From Pseudomonas caspiana (GTDB lineage Bacteria > Pseudomonadota > Gammaproteobacteria > Pseudomonadales > Pseudomonadaceae), in assembly GCF_002158995.1 (NCBI RefSeq), contig NZ_LOHF01000018.1:62001-126000 (forward strand): a DNA stretch of 64,000 nucleotides. The letters are read 5' to 3'. A program made the translations under genes and the position numbers. Positions 34,928 through 42,884 of this stretch are shown here, piece by piece. Within the stretch, counting starts at the first letter, position 1. Each line of letters opens with the position of its first letter. The notes under the pieces were generated by a model that worked only from the letters and a program-made list of their open reading frames with translations, had not been told where the DNA came from and did not search any database.

Positions 34928-36106
34928 TTACCCTAGATTCTTGCCGAGCAGCGCGTGATACAACTCGCTATCCCCCAGAATCCCCACCACCTGGTTGCCA
35001 TCCTGCAGCACCAGTTTGTTGCCCGTCTGATAGCGAATCTGCAGGGCATCGCGCATGCCGATATTGGAATGCACGAGAGTCGGTTTGCGATCCAGGGTGT
35101 CCATGGGTTGGCCGGGCGTCCAGTTTTGCAGGTCGAGCTGACCGGCACCCTGACGTGCGCCTTTGATGGTGTTGCCTTCGGCCAGTTCTAGCCACGAATC
35201 CACGCTTGGGTCCAGGCACACCGAGCCGTTGACTCGGGTGCAATTGTCCAGCGTACGCATCAGGCTGCGGCCACACAGCACGTTGAGTGGATTGGTATGG
35301 GCGACGAAGGTACGCACATATTCATCGGCCGGGTTGAGCACGATCTGTTCCGGCACGCTGTACTGCACGATGCGGCCGTCTTTCATGATCGCGATCCGGC
35401 TGCCCAGCTTGAGCGCCTCGTCCAGATCGTGGCTGACGAACACAATGGTTTTATTCAGCTTGCTTTGCAGCGCCAGCAGCTCATCCTGCAAGCCTTGGCG
35501 GATCAGTGGATCAAGGGCGGAGAAGGGTTCGTCCATCAACAGAATGTCGGCATCCATGGCCAGTGCACGGGCCAGGCCAACGCGCTGCTGCATGCCGCCG
35601 GATAACTCGTCGGGCTTCTTGTTGCGCCACTGGGTCAGGCCAACCAGTTCGAGTTTTTCGTCCACCAGCTTGCGGCGTTCTTTCTCGGGGCGGCCCTGCA
35701 TTTCCAGACCAAAGCTGATGTTCTCGCGTACCGTCAGCCAAGGCATCAAGGCGAACTTCTGGAACACCATGGCGATGCGTTTGGTGCGCATCAGTTTCAG
35801 CTCGGCCGGAGTGCAGTTGGCGATGTTGATCTGCGAGCCTTCATGCTCGACGTAAAGCGCGCCACGGCTCACGGTGTTGAGGCCGTTGATGCAGCGCAAC
35901 AGGCTGGATTTGCCCGAGCCGGAGAGGCCCATCAATACACAGATTTCGCCTTTCTCGATATCCAGACTGGCTTTTTCCACGCCGACGATCTGGCCGGTTT
36001 TCTTCAGGATCTGGTCACGGGTCAAGCCTTCATCCAGCAGCTTGAGTGCCTCGCGCGGATCATTGGCAAAGATAACGTCGACGTTATCGAATTTGATAAT
36101 GCTCAT
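34928..36106 (-). CDS. cbcV: choline ABC transporter, ATP-binding subunit
   Basis: This 392-aa ProV-like ATPase has Walker A (GLSGSGKSS), the Q-loop (FQKFALMPWLT), the ABC signature (LSGGMQQR), Walker B (ILLMDEPFSALD) and the switch His (SHDLDEA). A C-terminal extension (about 290-392) resembles a CBS-type regulatory domain, though only partly. It energises quaternary-amine uptake with CbcW and CbcX. Its ATG overlaps the cbcW stop by four bases (ATGA), so it is translationally coupled. From memory, PAO1 carries the same cbcXWV order. Confidence 0.93.
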   Translation of the reverse strand: MSIIKFDNVDVIFANDPREALKLLDEGLTRDQILKKTGQIVGVEKASLDIEKGEICVLMGLSGSGKSSLLRCINGLNTVSRGALYVEHEGSQINIANCTPAELKLMRTKRIAMVFQKFALMPWLTVRENISFGLEMQGRPEKERRKLVDEKLELVGLTQWRNKKPDELSGGMQQRVGLARALAMDADILLMDEPFSALDPLIRQGLQDELLALQSKLNKTIVFVSHDLDEALKLGSRIAIMKDGRIVQYSVPEQIVLNPADEYVRTFVAHTNPLNVLCGRSLMRTLDNCTRVNGSVCLDPSVDSWLELAEGNTIKGARQGAGQLDLQNWTPGQPMDTLDRKPTLVHSNIGMRDALQIRYQTGNKLVLQDGNQVVGILGDSELYHALLGKNLG

Positions 36107-36948
36107 GCGTCAGCCCTCACTTTTGCTTCGGGTTGTTTGCAGATACGGTCGAGCATGATTGCCAGCAACACGATCGCCAGGCCAGCTTCGAAGCCTTGGG
36201 AGATGTCGGCAGTATTCAGTGCGTTGACCACGGGTTTGCCCAGGCCATCGGCGCCTACCAATGCGGCAATCACCACCATCGACAACGACAGCATGATGCA
36301 CTGGGTGATACCGGCGGCGATGCTGGGCATGGCGTAAGGCAGTTCGATACGCGTCAGCAGTTGGCGACGCGACGAGCCAAAGGCTTTACCTGCGTCGAGC
36401 AATTCGTGGGGTACATCACGGATACCCAGATACGTCAGGCGGATCGGCGCGGCAATGGCGAATACCACCGTTGAAATCAGACCAGGCACCACGCCCAGGC
36501 CAAACAGCGTAAGGGTAGGGATCAGGTAAACGAAGGTCGGTACGGTTTGCATCAAGTCCAGCACCGGTCGCATCACGGTGTAGAACATCGGTTTGTGCGC
36601 AGCAACAATGCCCAGCGGCACGCCGATGATGACGCAGACGAAGGTGGCGAACAGCACCTGAGCCAGAGTTTCCAGGGTTTGATCCCAGTAACCCAGATTG
36701 AGGATCAGCAAAAACGACGCGACGACGAACGCGGTCAGACCCCATTTGCGCTGGATGAAGTGCGCGAGCAGGGCAATCAGGCCAATCAGCACGAAGGGGT
36801 TGAACCAAGTCAGCGCAAACGTCAGGCCGTGGATCATGGTTTCAAGCGATGACGCGATTGCATCGAAAGTGCTGGCGCCGTGTTGGGTCAGCCAGTCTAC
36901 GAAGGCCGCGATGTACTCGCCTAAGGGGATTTTATGATCTGTCAGCAT
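36103..36948 (-). CDS. cbcW: choline ABC transporter, permease subunit
   Basis: A 281-aa inner-membrane permease of the ProW type with about six hydrophobic segments. It has the ABC permease coupling loop (GKAFGSSRRQLLTRIELPYA, residues about 190-210) and the core GVPLGIVAAHKPMFYTVMRP. It forms the channel for choline (and perhaps betaine or carnitine) uptake. It lies between cbcX and cbcV, 67 bases after cbcX, and overlaps cbcV by four bases. Confidence 0.93.
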   Translation of the reverse strand: MLTDHKIPLGEYIAAFVDWLTQHGASTFDAIASSLETMIHGLTFALTWFNPFVLIGLIALLAHFIQRKWGLTAFVVASFLLILNLGYWDQTLETLAQVLFATFVCVIIGVPLGIVAAHKPMFYTVMRPVLDLMQTVPTFVYLIPTLTLFGLGVVPGLISTVVFAIAAPIRLTYLGIRDVPHELLDAGKAFGSSRRQLLTRIELPYAMPSIAAGITQCIMLSLSMVVIAALVGADGLGKPVVNALNTADISQGFEAGLAIVLLAIMLDRICKQPEAKVRADA

Positions 36949-37015
36949 GGTATCGATTGTCCGCTTGCGGGAGAAAAGGGGGACAACAGGCGGGCGTACC
37001 CGCCTGCGCGTCGGC

Positions 37016-37963
37016 TTACTTTGTCAGCTTGGCTTTTGCTGCCTCCAGGCCAGGTTTGCCATCAATGGTGGTCACGCCAGCCAGCCAGGTGTCGAGCACC
37101 TGCGGGTTGGCTTTGAGCCAGGCTTTGGCGGCCGCGTCAGGCTTCTGCTTGTCGTCCAGAACCTTGCCCATCAGGGTGCTTTCCATGTCGAGGGTGAACG
37201 ACAGGTTTTTCAGCAGTTGGCCGACGTTGCTGCATTCCTGTGCGTAGCCTTTACGCGTGTTGGTGAAGATGGTGGCCTGACCGAAGTTCGGGCCAAAGAA
37301 CTCATCGCCCCCAGTCAGGTACTGCATTTTGAAACGGGTGTTCATCGGGTGCGGTTCCCAGCCCAGGAACACCACATCGGATTTGCGACGTTGAGCGCGA
37401 TCAACCTGGGAGAGCATGCCTGCTTCGCTGGATTCAACGACTTTGAAACCGGCGTCTTTCAGGCCAAACGCATTCTTGTCGATCATGCTCTGGATCAGGC
37501 GATTGCCGTCGTTGCCAGGCTCGATACCGTAGATTTTGCCGTCCAGTTCTTTCTTGAACTTGGCGATGTCGGCGAAATCTTTCAGGCCCTTGTCGTAGAG
37601 CGCTTGAGGAACGGCCAGGGTGTATTTGGCGTTTTCCAGGTTGGCGCGAATGGTCTCGACGGTGCCGGCATCACGATACGGCTTGATGTCGTTTTCCATG
37701 GTAGGCATCCAGTTACCGAGGAACACGTCCATGTTCTTGCCGTCGGCCAGGGACTTGTAAGTCACCGGTACGGAAATCATCGTGGTTTTGGTTTTGTAGC
37801 CGAGGGACTCGAGAACGGCGCTGGTGACGGCGGTGGTGACCGTGATGTCTGTCCAGCCGACATCCGAAAAGTTGACTGTGCTGCACTGCTCAGGCTCAGC
37901 GGCCTGTGCCAGCATCGGTAAGCCCAGCGCAACAGCCAGTAGCAACGATTTAGAACCTTTCAT
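37016..37963 (-). CDS. cbcX: choline ABC transporter, periplasmic binding protein
   Basis: The 315-aa protein has a clear signal peptide (MKGSKSLLLAVALGLPMLAQ, then AAEP). Its mature part is OpuAC/ChoX-like, with the aromatic-box regions FSDVGWTDI, LGNWMPTM, GIEPGNDG and GWEPHPMN that hold quaternary ammonium groups. It delivers choline to CbcWV. First gene of cbcXWV; GGGAG upstream of the ATG. Two 16-base direct repeats 165-200 bases upstream are the likely activator site. Confidence 0.93.
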   Translation of the reverse strand: MKGSKSLLLAVALGLPMLAQAAEPEQCSTVNFSDVGWTDITVTTAVTSAVLESLGYKTKTTMISVPVTYKSLADGKNMDVFLGNWMPTMENDIKPYRDAGTVETIRANLENAKYTLAVPQALYDKGLKDFADIAKFKKELDGKIYGIEPGNDGNRLIQSMIDKNAFGLKDAGFKVVESSEAGMLSQVDRAQRRKSDVVFLGWEPHPMNTRFKMQYLTGGDEFFGPNFGQATIFTNTRKGYAQECSNVGQLLKNLSFTLDMESTLMGKVLDDKQKPDAAAKAWLKANPQVLDTWLAGVTTIDGKPGLEAAKAKLTK

Positions 37964-38126
37964 ATATGGACTCCCTTGGTGTTTTTTTTCTCGCTATCAG
38001 CTTTGCAAGCTGACGCGGTTGGTGTTTTTTTGGCTGAAGTACAAGGCGTTTGATCAAGGCTCTTCCACTGCGCTGGCGAACGAGTCGATACGGATCATGT
38101 AACAGCAAAAATCAAACGCCTACAGG

Positions 38127-38163
38127 GGGCGTCGTAACCAGTACACAGGGCGTCGTATCCAGT
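38127..38163 (-). promoter_or_regulatory. tandem operator upstream of cbcX, candidate GbdR site
   Basis: GGGCGTCGTAACCAGT (38127-38142) and GGGCGTCGTATCCAGT (38148-38163) are direct repeats, 15 of 16 bases identical, 21 bases apart (two helical turns). This is the spacing at which AraC-family activators bind. gbdR is the adjacent divergent gene. Confidence 0.55.
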
Positions 38164-38550
38164 GTTGGTGACGTCGCTTACAGGTTTTTTCCATGCCGTA
38201 AGGTCTCTTTTGCCGCGCGAACGCAGCTAAAACCGGCATAAGTCATCGCTCCGGGATTCAGCGAATCACGGGCGACGTTGGTGGGGATGTGCGTGTCGTT
38301 ACGGGATGCCACAGGCGTTGCAAAAGCCTGATGATGTGCGCATCCCGGCAGGTAACAGCAAGAGCGTAGCAGCCGCAGCAGCGTTTGCCGTTAGCCCTTG
38401 AACCACTCATCACGGTGGTTTTGGATGGTCATTTGGGTGTTATGTTCCCTGTCGGGTGGAGGTCGGGTGGAGATTGGTCACGTCGTGGGACAGGCCCCAG
38501 CCGGGAAGAGGCCGTTATATCCGACACACATCTGTCGTCAGAGACTACAG

Positions 38551-38644
38551 ACGTGGGACCGGCTTTAGCCGGGAAGGCGTAATTATCAGCGCTGCAAATT
38601 TAGCGAATGTACCGGCCTCTTCCCGGCTAAAGCCGGTCCCACGT
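38551..38644. repeat. REPIN, family A
   Basis: ACGTGGGACCGGCTTTAGCC and perfect complement arm. A decayed single unit lies just before it at 38481-38508. Confidence 0.9.
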
Positions 38645-38919
38645 CAATGCGCGTTGCGCTTACGACTGCGCACTTATTGACCATACCCGCGGATTGCCGC
38701 CACCTTTTGGCGCAATGCTATGTGCTGGCTTTCCAGTTTTCGAAGGCCTGTGCATTGAGTGACATTCCTGCGCCACTCCTCGTTTCGAGCCTGCACACAA
38801 GTGCTACCGAACTGCTCACCCGCCATGCACAGCACGGGGCGCAACCGACGCTGACGTCGCTAATCGACAACTCAAGTCGCTGCTGACTAGACGCATCGCG
38901 ACGTCGTTTTCAGGTGTAA

Positions 38920-38935
38920 TTGAATGAGCATTCAA
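38920..38935. promoter_or_regulatory. inverted repeat upstream of gbdR
   Basis: TTGAATGAGCATTCAA, perfect 7-2-7 inverted repeat ending five bases before the predicted -24 element. Its half-sites recall the BetI palindrome, but the spacing differs. Confidence 0.4.
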
Positions 38936-38940
38936 CTTTA

Positions 38941-38954
38941 GGCATGGCATTTGC
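38941..38954 (+). promoter_or_regulatory. candidate sigma-54 promoter of gbdR
   Basis: GGCATGGCATTTGC has GG and GC exactly ten bases apart, matching the -24/-12 consensus closely. Transcription would start near 38966, giving a leader of about 80 bases. From memory, choline and betaine genes in P. aeruginosa depend on RpoN with NtrC or CbrB. Confidence 0.5.
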
Positions 38955-39043
38955 GTTGTCATCACAAAGCCCTGCTTCGTACAGGGCAATAACAAGAGCC
39001 TCCGCCTGAGGCCTCCAACCGCTTTGTGTGAGGAGATACTGTG

Positions 39044-40147
39044 ATGACATCGTTCAACTCCGGGGCCCAACCCCAGAATCGCGCACCACAATCCATCGGC
39101 TTTCTGCTGTTGGATAACTTCACTCTGATATCTCTCGCATCAGCGGTTGAACCTCTGCGTATGGCGAACCAGTTGTCGGGCCGCGAGTTGTATCGCTGGA
39201 CCACGCTGAGCGCTGATGGCGGTCAGGTCTGGGCCAGCGATGGCCTGCAGATCACCCCTGATGCGGCCATGCACAAGGCTCCGGCAATGGACACGGTAAT
39301 TGTCTGCGGCGGCGTCGGTATCCAGCGCACGGTTACCCGTGAACACGTCAGCTGGCTGCAAAGTCAGGCACGTCAATCCAAGCGCCTTGGCGCGGTATGC
39401 ACCGGTAGTTGGGCACTGGCCTGCGCCGGTCTGCTCGATGGTTTTGATTGCAGCGTGCATTGGGAATGTCTGGCCTCCATGCAGGAGGCGTTCCCCCGCG
39501 TGGCGATGAGCACCCGCTTGTTCACCCTGGACCGCAACCGCTTCACCAGTTCCGGTGGTACCGCACCACTGGACATGATGTTGCACCTGATCAGCCGTGA
39601 TCATGGTCGTGAACTGTCGGCTGCCATCTCGGAGATGTTTGTCTACGAGCGCATTCGCAATGAGCAGGATCACCAGCGTGTGCCGCTCAAGCACATGCTC
39701 GGCACCAATCAGCCGAAGCTGCAGGAAATCGTCGCGCTGATGGAGGCTAATCTTGAAGAGCCGATCGATCTGGACGAACTGGCGGTTTATGTCGCTGTTT
39801 CTCGTCGTCAGCTGGAGCGGTTATTCCAGAAATACCTGCACTGCTCCCCATCGCGCTATTACCTCAAGCTGCGCCTGATCCGCGCCCGGCAGTTGCTTAA
39901 ACAAACGCCGATGTCGATTATCGAAGTGGCCTCGGTCTGCGGCTTTGTTTCTACACCGCATTTCTCCAAGTGCTACCGCGAATACTTCGGCATCCCGCCG
40001 CGTGACGAACGAGTAGGTTCCAATACCACCCAGCAAGTGGCGATGATGCCCATCCCGCAAGCGATGGTCCTGGCACCGCTGTCTGGTCCGTTGTCTGCGT
40101 TGAGTCAGGCCAGGAATGAATCGACGTTTGCGAGTGTAAGGTTGTAA
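39044..40147 (+). CDS. gbdR: GbdR, AraC-family activator of betaine catabolism
   Basis: The 367-aa protein has a GATase1/DJ-1-like ligand domain (about 15-190; SIGFLLLDNFTLISLASAVE, VCTGSWALACAGLLDG) and a C-terminal AraC HTH pair (about 235-330; LAVYVAVSRRQLERLFQKYL, SVCGFVSTPHFSKCYREYFG). This is the GbdR layout; GbdR senses glycine betaine and dimethylglycine and activates choline/betaine catabolism and uptake genes. Start ATG has GAGGAG at good spacing; a GTG three bases earlier is in frame but poorly placed. It is divergent from cbcXWV. Confidence 0.93.
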   Translation: MTSFNSGAQPQNRAPQSIGFLLLDNFTLISLASAVEPLRMANQLSGRELYRWTTLSADGGQVWASDGLQITPDAAMHKAPAMDTVIVCGGVGIQRTVTREHVSWLQSQARQSKRLGAVCTGSWALACAGLLDGFDCSVHWECLASMQEAFPRVAMSTRLFTLDRNRFTSSGGTAPLDMMLHLISRDHGRELSAAISEMFVYERIRNEQDHQRVPLKHMLGTNQPKLQEIVALMEANLEEPIDLDELAVYVAVSRRQLERLFQKYLHCSPSRYYLKLRLIRARQLLKQTPMSIIEVASVCGFVSTPHFSKCYREYFGIPPRDERVGSNTTQQVAMMPIPQAMVLAPLSGPLSALSQARNESTFASVRL

Positions 40148-40601
40148 AGATGACCTTACGTCCCTGACATTGCGCAACCGACGGGGGGCGGCTCCAGCCG
40201 GAAAGCTGCATTGCTGATGATACATGCAGCCAATTTACCGTCCCCGTCCACTGAAGCCCGTCTTACAAGGCTGCATTCTTACCTACCGGGTTGGATCTTG
40301 GTTTGCCCGCGCATGGTCGCTAGGTATCTCAGGTAGAACTGTCTTTTCTCCTTCGCGCTCGTGCCTGGCTGCAACAGGCAAGCCTACCCTATCGGCATGA
40401 GTCCGGTTTTGGCGTCCCAAAGATCGCAAAAAATCCGGTCCCAGAGTTACGTTGATTACTTATGCTATATCGCCGTGCCGCACTATTGTGAATGATTCTT
40501 AGACTCTATAGACCCCTGAGCCATAATCAACACCGTTGGTTTGAAGATGTAAATTCATAAGTTAGGAATGGAGTTTAATTCGTTACGACAAGGAGCGTGT
40601 C
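40148..40601. other. intergenic region with decayed REPIN
   Basis: No gene seen. A strongly decayed family-A REPIN lies at about 40180-40270 (CGGCTCCAGCCGGAAAGCTG on the left). The rest is AT-richer, with no assignable promoter. Confidence 0.5.
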
Positions 40602-42263
40602 ATGATCAAACCATGGATGGTGATAGGGGCTGCATTGGCATTGCTGGCTTGTTCCTCAGGCCAGATGTCTACTGGAGATGCGCCGCCACCGGCGCAAATA
40701 CCTGTTTCGGATCAGCAACTCGTCGATAGGCTAAATGAGCGCTACCAAAGTACAGTTGAAAGCTGCGCCGAGGGGACACCAGCCTATTATTGTTCAGGCG
40801 TCATACTGCGTACGACAACTTACAGCGCCGCTTATCCGTTCTGGACGCATAGCCCGCCTGCAACAGCGCTGGGTTCGGTGACGTTCTCGTACATAAGAAA
40901 GGATATTGGAAGTAATGGTATTGACCTTGCCAGCGGTTTTATCTTTAGCGATCAAAATACATCGCTGGCCCATGGCAAGGCACCCACTGTGCGATGCATT
41001 TACCCATTTATCGCAGGTACACAAATTGCCGGGCGTCCGGGCTTTGGCTGTGGCTTCGCGCCAGCTGGAGCACTACAGGACACAGACGTTAGCACCTGTG
41101 CAACGTTGGCGACGCCTGCCGTTACCGCAGCATTGTGGCTGGAAAATTTTCGTCGATTTGGTTCGGACGTTTTCAGGCAGTGTTCGTTGAGCTCGGTGGT
41201 TGCCAGCCAGTTCAAAGCTAGCCTCGAAGCGCACAATGGTGTCGATGCTGCGCACACGGCGACTCGCAATGAGCTGCTGATTGGTACGTGGCGCGAAGAA
41301 ACTCCAGAGCAATTACCTATTGAAGCCTTCTTTTACAATGCCTCCACGGGGGGTATTTTGAATGCACAGTCCTTGCGCCACGCCTATTACCTGAAGACGT
41401 CACAAAGGGTACCGATTGTCAGGGTCAGTTTTTCTGCCGCTGACAACAACATATTTACCTGGAATAGTGCTGATCAAGTTGATGGCTGGGAAGTAGCGGA
41501 TCGCTTGAATGCTCGCTACAACGACTTATCTTACGAGTGCGCAGGACAAGCGGCGTATTACTGCAACGGCGTTCTTGCGCGGATGGTTGGCTACGGGGCG
41601 GGCTTCCACTCTTGGAACCCCAATCCGAATGGCGTGGCTGATGTTTCATTTAGCTATCTCAGAAAGGATCTCAAATTTAATCATGCGGTGCATGTGGGGT
41701 ATGCCGAGCAAGGCTATATTTTTAAAGAAGCTAGCCGTTACGGGCGGGACGGGATTTATCCACTAGCGGTGCTTTGTTCTTTCGCCTATGACGGATTCAC
41801 TGTTGAGCGCTTCGACGAGGGGTGTGGCTCAAACTCCAATTACCCCGGTAGTGGTTTCTGCGCGGTGCAGGGCATCACCACACTTGCTGCGTGGAAGGAT
41901 CATTTCTTTTCATATCCGCTGGACGCTAGCAGGTATCGCCATCAGTGTGGTTTTAAAACTGACCCGGCAAGTTTCGCGTTGAGCCTGGCAGCCAGAGAAA
42001 ATCCACAAGCGGAGGTAGCCGGTTACGCGCACAATGAAGTCCTCATTGATCGTTGGCCACAAGACATTCCGGCGCAGTTGCCTATAGAGGCATTTATTTA
42101 CGTCTACGATCAGAGTCGGGCGGCACCAGGGCTTGCGGGCGCGCGATATATACAAAAAGATTATTACACTGAAAGTGGTAAAACGGCTCCAGTGATCAGC
42201 GTCGCGTTCAAAACAGGCGGTGATAACATTTTCAGCTATCACCCAAGTGATCAAGGGCTGTAA
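40602..42263 (+). CDS. lipoprotein with two halovibrin-like domains
   Basis: The 553-aa product starts with a lipobox signal (MIKPWMVIGAALALLACSSG; LLAC gives the lipidated Cys). It consists of two similar halves, about 36-295 and 296-553. Each has RLNxRY, then a Cys and AYYCxGV, then SFSYxRKD, then a Cys-rich middle, then NExLIxxWxxxxPxQLPIEAFxY and a closing DNNIF/DNIFxxxxxDQ. The lipoprotein at 50221 carries one such domain. The motif set is like that of Pseudomonas proteins annotated halovibrin HvnA; Vibrio HvnA/B are secreted NAD glycohydrolases. That link is from memory and unproven. Shine-Dalgarno AAGGAG is present. Tandem fusion of the domain is unusual. Confidence 0.7.
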   Translation: MIKPWMVIGAALALLACSSGQMSTGDAPPPAQIPVSDQQLVDRLNERYQSTVESCAEGTPAYYCSGVILRTTTYSAAYPFWTHSPPATALGSVTFSYIRKDIGSNGIDLASGFIFSDQNTSLAHGKAPTVRCIYPFIAGTQIAGRPGFGCGFAPAGALQDTDVSTCATLATPAVTAALWLENFRRFGSDVFRQCSLSSVVASQFKASLEAHNGVDAAHTATRNELLIGTWREETPEQLPIEAFFYNASTGGILNAQSLRHAYYLKTSQRVPIVRVSFSAADNNIFTWNSADQVDGWEVADRLNARYNDLSYECAGQAAYYCNGVLARMVGYGAGFHSWNPNPNGVADVSFSYLRKDLKFNHAVHVGYAEQGYIFKEASRYGRDGIYPLAVLCSFAYDGFTVERFDEGCGSNSNYPGSGFCAVQGITTLAAWKDHFFSYPLDASRYRHQCGFKTDPASFALSLAARENPQAEVAGYAHNEVLIDRWPQDIPAQLPIEAFIYVYDQSRAAPGLAGARYIQKDYYTESGKTAPVISVAFKTGGDNIFSYHPSDQGL

Positions 42264-42323
42264 TGGACGTTGCAGCTGTGTAGCCGGATTTCGCAGCGAT
42301 CTAACGCCACCAATATCTCGGTG

Positions 42324-42581
42324 TCAGTGACCTTGCTTATAAGCTGCCAACGCAGGTAGCAACTGCTGATCAATCGCTTGCCGAACAGCCGGCAGGATCG
42401 TCGCGTTTCCGGTGAGCATTTGCTCAACCAGTCTACGCAAGGCGGTGGCGCGGTCTGCAGTCAGACCTCTCACTGCTTGCGCGCAGGCTTGGTCGGCCGT
42501 GGTGCCTGAAGGCAATTCGCAGCCGATCGCCCTAAGCTGGCCGATCAAATCTTCCTGGTCAATCAGGTCCGCGTGCATCAT
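42324..42581 (-). CDS. small protein of unknown function
   Basis: The 85-aa frame has a good Shine-Dalgarno (AAGGAG) before two successive ATG codons. It is helical in prediction by composition (LRAIGCELPSGTTADQACAQ, ALRRLVEQMLTG) and lacks a signal peptide. I do not recognise the family. It lies alone between the lipoprotein and autotransporter genes. Confidence 0.5.
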   Translation of the reverse strand: MMHADLIDQEDLIGQLRAIGCELPSGTTADQACAQAVRGLTADRATALRRLVEQMLTGNATILPAVRQAIDQQLLPALAAYKQGH

Positions 42582-42844
42582 TGCGACTGCTCCTTGTTAT
42601 TTGGGATCGGACGATTCTGGTAGCGCCCGGCGGCATCGGCAAGACTCGTTTTTCAGAATGTCCGGCATGCCTATGAACAGGTCGTTTTCGGCTAACCGGC
42701 AGAAGATATCAACAGGCAGACTGAGCCCGTCTTAAAGAGCGGCACATGGTTTGGTCACCCTCTGTACCGTGAGGCGAGGCGAGCTGTCAGCGCTGGGCGC
42801 GGTTTTTAATGGCTTGACCGGGTTTGGCGCCTTTCAGCAGGCGT
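42582..42844. other. intergenic region
   Basis: Nothing recognisable apart from the autotransporter terminator that follows. Confidence 0.4.
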
Positions 42845-42867
42845 TAAAAAGGGGCCGTGTGGCCCCT
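42845..42867 (-). terminator. intrinsic terminator of the autotransporter gene
   Basis: GGGGCC/GGCCCC stem with a 4-base loop followed on the minus strand by five T, 18 bases past the stop. Confidence 0.85.
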
Positions 42868-42884
42868 CATTTATGCACTATCGC

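Larger units (their letters stand above)
37964..39043. promoter_or_regulatory. cbcX-gbdR divergent intergenic region
   Basis: This 1,080-base gap has no convincing gene. It holds the direct-repeat operator (38127-38163), an 8-bp stem with an inner 4-bp stem (38302-38347) of unknown role, a decayed REP at 38481-38508, a REPIN (38551-38644), and the gbdR promoter region (38920-38954). Confidence 0.7.
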
